From positions 272,870,916-272,934,915 of the forward strand of contig NC_066583.1 of assembly GCF_024323335.1 (NCBI RefSeq): a stretch of DNA of 64,000 bases, written 5' to 3'. The notes beneath the pieces are model-generated. The model was given only the letters and a program-made list of their open reading frames with translations. It was not told the DNA's origin and searched no databases. This stretch comes from Lathyrus oleraceus. Its lineage: Eukaryota > Streptophyta > Magnoliopsida > Fabales > Fabaceae. This document shows, in pieces, positions 61,757-64,000 of this stretch. The translations under genes and the position numbers were made by a program. Within the stretch, counting starts at the first letter, position 1. Every line of letters begins with the position of its first letter.

Positions 61757-62545
61757 AGTGAAACCCTAATAAAAATTTAGAGTGCTTTATATAGCGTGTG
61801 GGTTGTTGTCCTTGTTCGATGCCTTCAGCTGCTTAGCCGAAGGTAGAACTAAAGCGGGCGATGATTATAATGAGAGAGGACTCTAGTGGGAAACACCCAA
61901 TTCCATCGGAAAATCACAATCCCTAATTTCCATCAATATCCAAACAAGAAAATGAAAAGAAAATATATAGGTCAGAATTTGAAGGTGCCGCCACACCCTT
62001 TTCATCCAAGGGTTTGGTTTTGGTATCTCAGATTCTGCCGCCTTCTTCTTTCTCCTCTTCATCTTTCCGTCCCTTCAAATTGAATTGGGTGTTTTTCCTA
62101 CAGTGACAGATCTTTCAAATTTTACACTTGAGATATGAGCCCCTAATTCTTCAGATTTTTTTAATTTGTGTTTCTATAGTTGTAGTTTTTTTTCCTACAC
62201 TGATTTGATTTTGGATGAGAGACACTTGCATGTTGATTTTTGTTGAAAATCTAGTGCATACACAAAAAGCTCGATTATAACTATGGCTTGTTTCTCAGTG
62301 TCAGATCTACACTTATTTTATTTTATTTTTCTTGTTTTTTTGTTGCACTGATTTGATTTTGGATTGGGAAACAGTTACATGTTGTTTTCTCGTTGAAGAA
62401 TCAGTGCGTACACCAAAAGCTTGATTTCAGCTACTGCTTGTTTCTGATGTTTTCAGAAATTTGGTGGATTTGTTGTGATTGGGCAGCGGCCAGACAACCG
62501 TAGAGATGGAATCCACGGATCTTGAGTTTTTCTCTCTCAATATTC
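61757..62545 (+). other. Telo-box/TATA-headed segment, copy 2, unknown product
   Basis: Diverged copy of 52388-53010 in the same orientation. It starts GAAACCCTAA then TTTATATAG, and keeps GCGATGATTATAATGAGAGA (near 61857), AGGTCAGAATTTGAAGGTGC (near 61970) and CAGCGGCCAGACAACCGTAG (near 62484). Its intron-like middle is longer and contains an internal duplication (TTTTTTGTTGCACTGATTTG-like stretch near 62340 resembling 62195). The 65-residue frame at 61886 is not conserved in copy 1, so I do not call a protein. Confidence 0.5.
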
Positions 62546-64000
62546 TACTAATTCCATCTTACATTTTCTTATGTTTAGGTGTTAGTTAAATGTAAATGTT
62601 AATTTTCTGCATTTGCACATTTATGTTTTCTTTTAATTTGATGGGATCTCGGAGCTTTCAGATTCATGTTAATAAATAGTGAAGAATTTGATGGGAACTC
62701 GGAGCTCTCATTTTTTTATACATGTTATAAATTGGTTACTTTTCTTAATTTGTTTACATTTTTAATGCATTAATATGTTTATTTACACCTGATTGAGAAG
62801 AGTATCTTTTAGAAGATGACCTTCACAAGGATATAGAATTCCTTGTCCATCTATTTCTATACATTTGCTTCCTCCGTTACCTTTTAAATGTTATTTTTTA
62901 AAAATTAATTTTTTTCCCCACAATATCTTTATTTTTTTAGTAATTTATTTATTTATTTTTTCTCTATAATAAATGATTGAATAATTTTGATAATATTACT
63001 TCAATATTACATTGAACTTTAAAATACCAATTAAAAATAAACAATGTTTTTCTTCTAAAAAGTAACTTAAAAAGTAAGAGAGGGTGTACTATTTTCTTTG
63101 GGAGAAGGAAGAGACAAGAGGACCGGAAACACATACTCCTTTCATTTTTGATTTTGGGTGAAAAGTCAAAAATAATTTATAATAAAAAATGGAGTTGGTT
63201 TTGGGTGAAAAGTCAAAAATGATTTATAGTAATAAAAAACGGAGGGAATATTTTCGTATGAAAGCAGCTACAACATCTTGGGGGAGAGACCTTTTATCTA
63301 AACGTTTGAAATAGTGGTTATTGACTATCAATATGAAAATAAAAAGAGATTTCTTAAGGGAGAGACCTTTTATCTAAACGTTTGAAAGAGTGGTTTTGAC
63401 TATCAATATGAAAATAAAAAGAGATTTTTTAAGGTATCCAATATATTTTTTTAGGCAGTACACAAAATAATGAAATATTTTCTATAGGATTGACTTGAAC
63501 AAGGTAAGATGAAATATCTCTATAGGATTGACTTGAACAAGGTAAGATGACCTTTAGTATAGGACTTTCAAATTAAGGGAATCTATTATGTTTTAAAATA
63601 AATAAAATATATAATTAATATTTTATATTAAATAAATTATAAAATAGAAAATAAATATAAATTCGTCAATGGCTAAGTGGAAACGGAGTGAGTTCAAAGC
63701 ATGGTGGTAAATGTTTTAAGTTTGATTCTCTTCATTTCATTTTTTAAAATGACAGTTGCATCAATTTTTTTTCAAATAGTTCGATCCTTCTGCTTTCATT
63801 GTTAACGTGTCGGAATCGTGTATGATGTTGGTGTAATGTATGATGTTGAAGGCGCGAATACCCCTGAAACTCTTGTTGATTTTGGTAACATGGAAGAAAG
63901 TATTTATGTGAATGTATAAAAGATTAATGTATGCTTTTTCAAGAATCTTTAGCATAAGATTGTTCTTTCTATTTTAATTTTATATTTCATACACATTTTT
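62546..64000. other. AT-rich sequence with small tandem duplications, no gene seen
   Basis: Short duplications: 47-bp period at 63152/63199 (TTTTGGGTGAAAAGTCAAAA), 76-bp period at 63282/63358 (GGGAGAGACCTTTTATCTAA) and about 41 bp near 63482/63522 (TCTATAGGATTGACTTGAAC). CTTCCTCCGTTACC (62869) and AACGGAGGGAATA (63238) look like worn Stowaway-type ends about 380 bp apart. Confidence 0.5.

Noticed and set aside
62869..63250. Stowaway-type MITE
   Set aside because: Ends resemble CTCCCTCCGT-type termini but are imperfect and no TA target duplication is clear; noted only within the flanking entry.

Overview
The window is nuclear plant DNA and consists almost entirely of nested transposable elements. 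A roughly 24 kb Ogre-type Ty3/gypsy (Tat lineage) retrotransposon with 5.1 kb LTRs, an extra ORF upstream of gag, a pro-RT intron and a repeat-rich 3' untranslated region points to a legume, most likely tribe Fabeae (pea, vetch, lentil relatives). The species cannot be fixed from sequence alone. No intact single-copy host gene is evident.

Layout. Element A (+ strand, position 1 to 40873, the first ~473 bases of its 5' LTR lie outside the window) is the Ogre-like element: 5' LTR, primer-binding site (PBS), ORF1, gag-protease, intron, RT/RNase H/integrase, minisatellite-rich 3' UTR, polypurine tract, 3' LTR. Between its ORF1 and gag sits element B (- strand, 7833-25161), flanked by the 5-bp target duplication CGTGC. 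B is a non-autonomous relative with ~6 kb LTRs, the same PBS and a capsid-less gag, but no pol. A itself is inserted into element C (- strand, 40874-49092), a decayed Athila-type element with PBS, gag, PR-RT, RH-INT and an env-position ORF cut by A. C in turn splits a decayed Mutator-like transposase gene (- strand, 49093-51935) inside its SWIM zinc finger. The order of events is therefore MULE, then C, then A, then B. LTR divergence agrees: about nine mismatches by eye in ~6 kb for B, about two dozen in 4.6 kb for A.

The most unusual feature is the LTR of element B. Its U3 part carries decayed pieces of unrelated host genes in the element's sense orientation: a PCFS4-like polyadenylation-factor zinc-finger segment, an unidentified decayed exon, an adenylosuccinate lyase segment and the start of a ureidoglycolate amidohydrolase gene. 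Because they lie in the LTR, each is present twice.

The right flank (52-64 kb) is AT-rich and holds a second decayed MULE whose transposase is followed by an OTU-type cysteine-protease domain lacking its catalytic cysteine, a short MITE with clear terminal inverted repeats, and two diverged copies of a telo-box/TATA-headed segment of unknown function about 9.4 kb apart. The rest of that flank shows nothing I can recognise.
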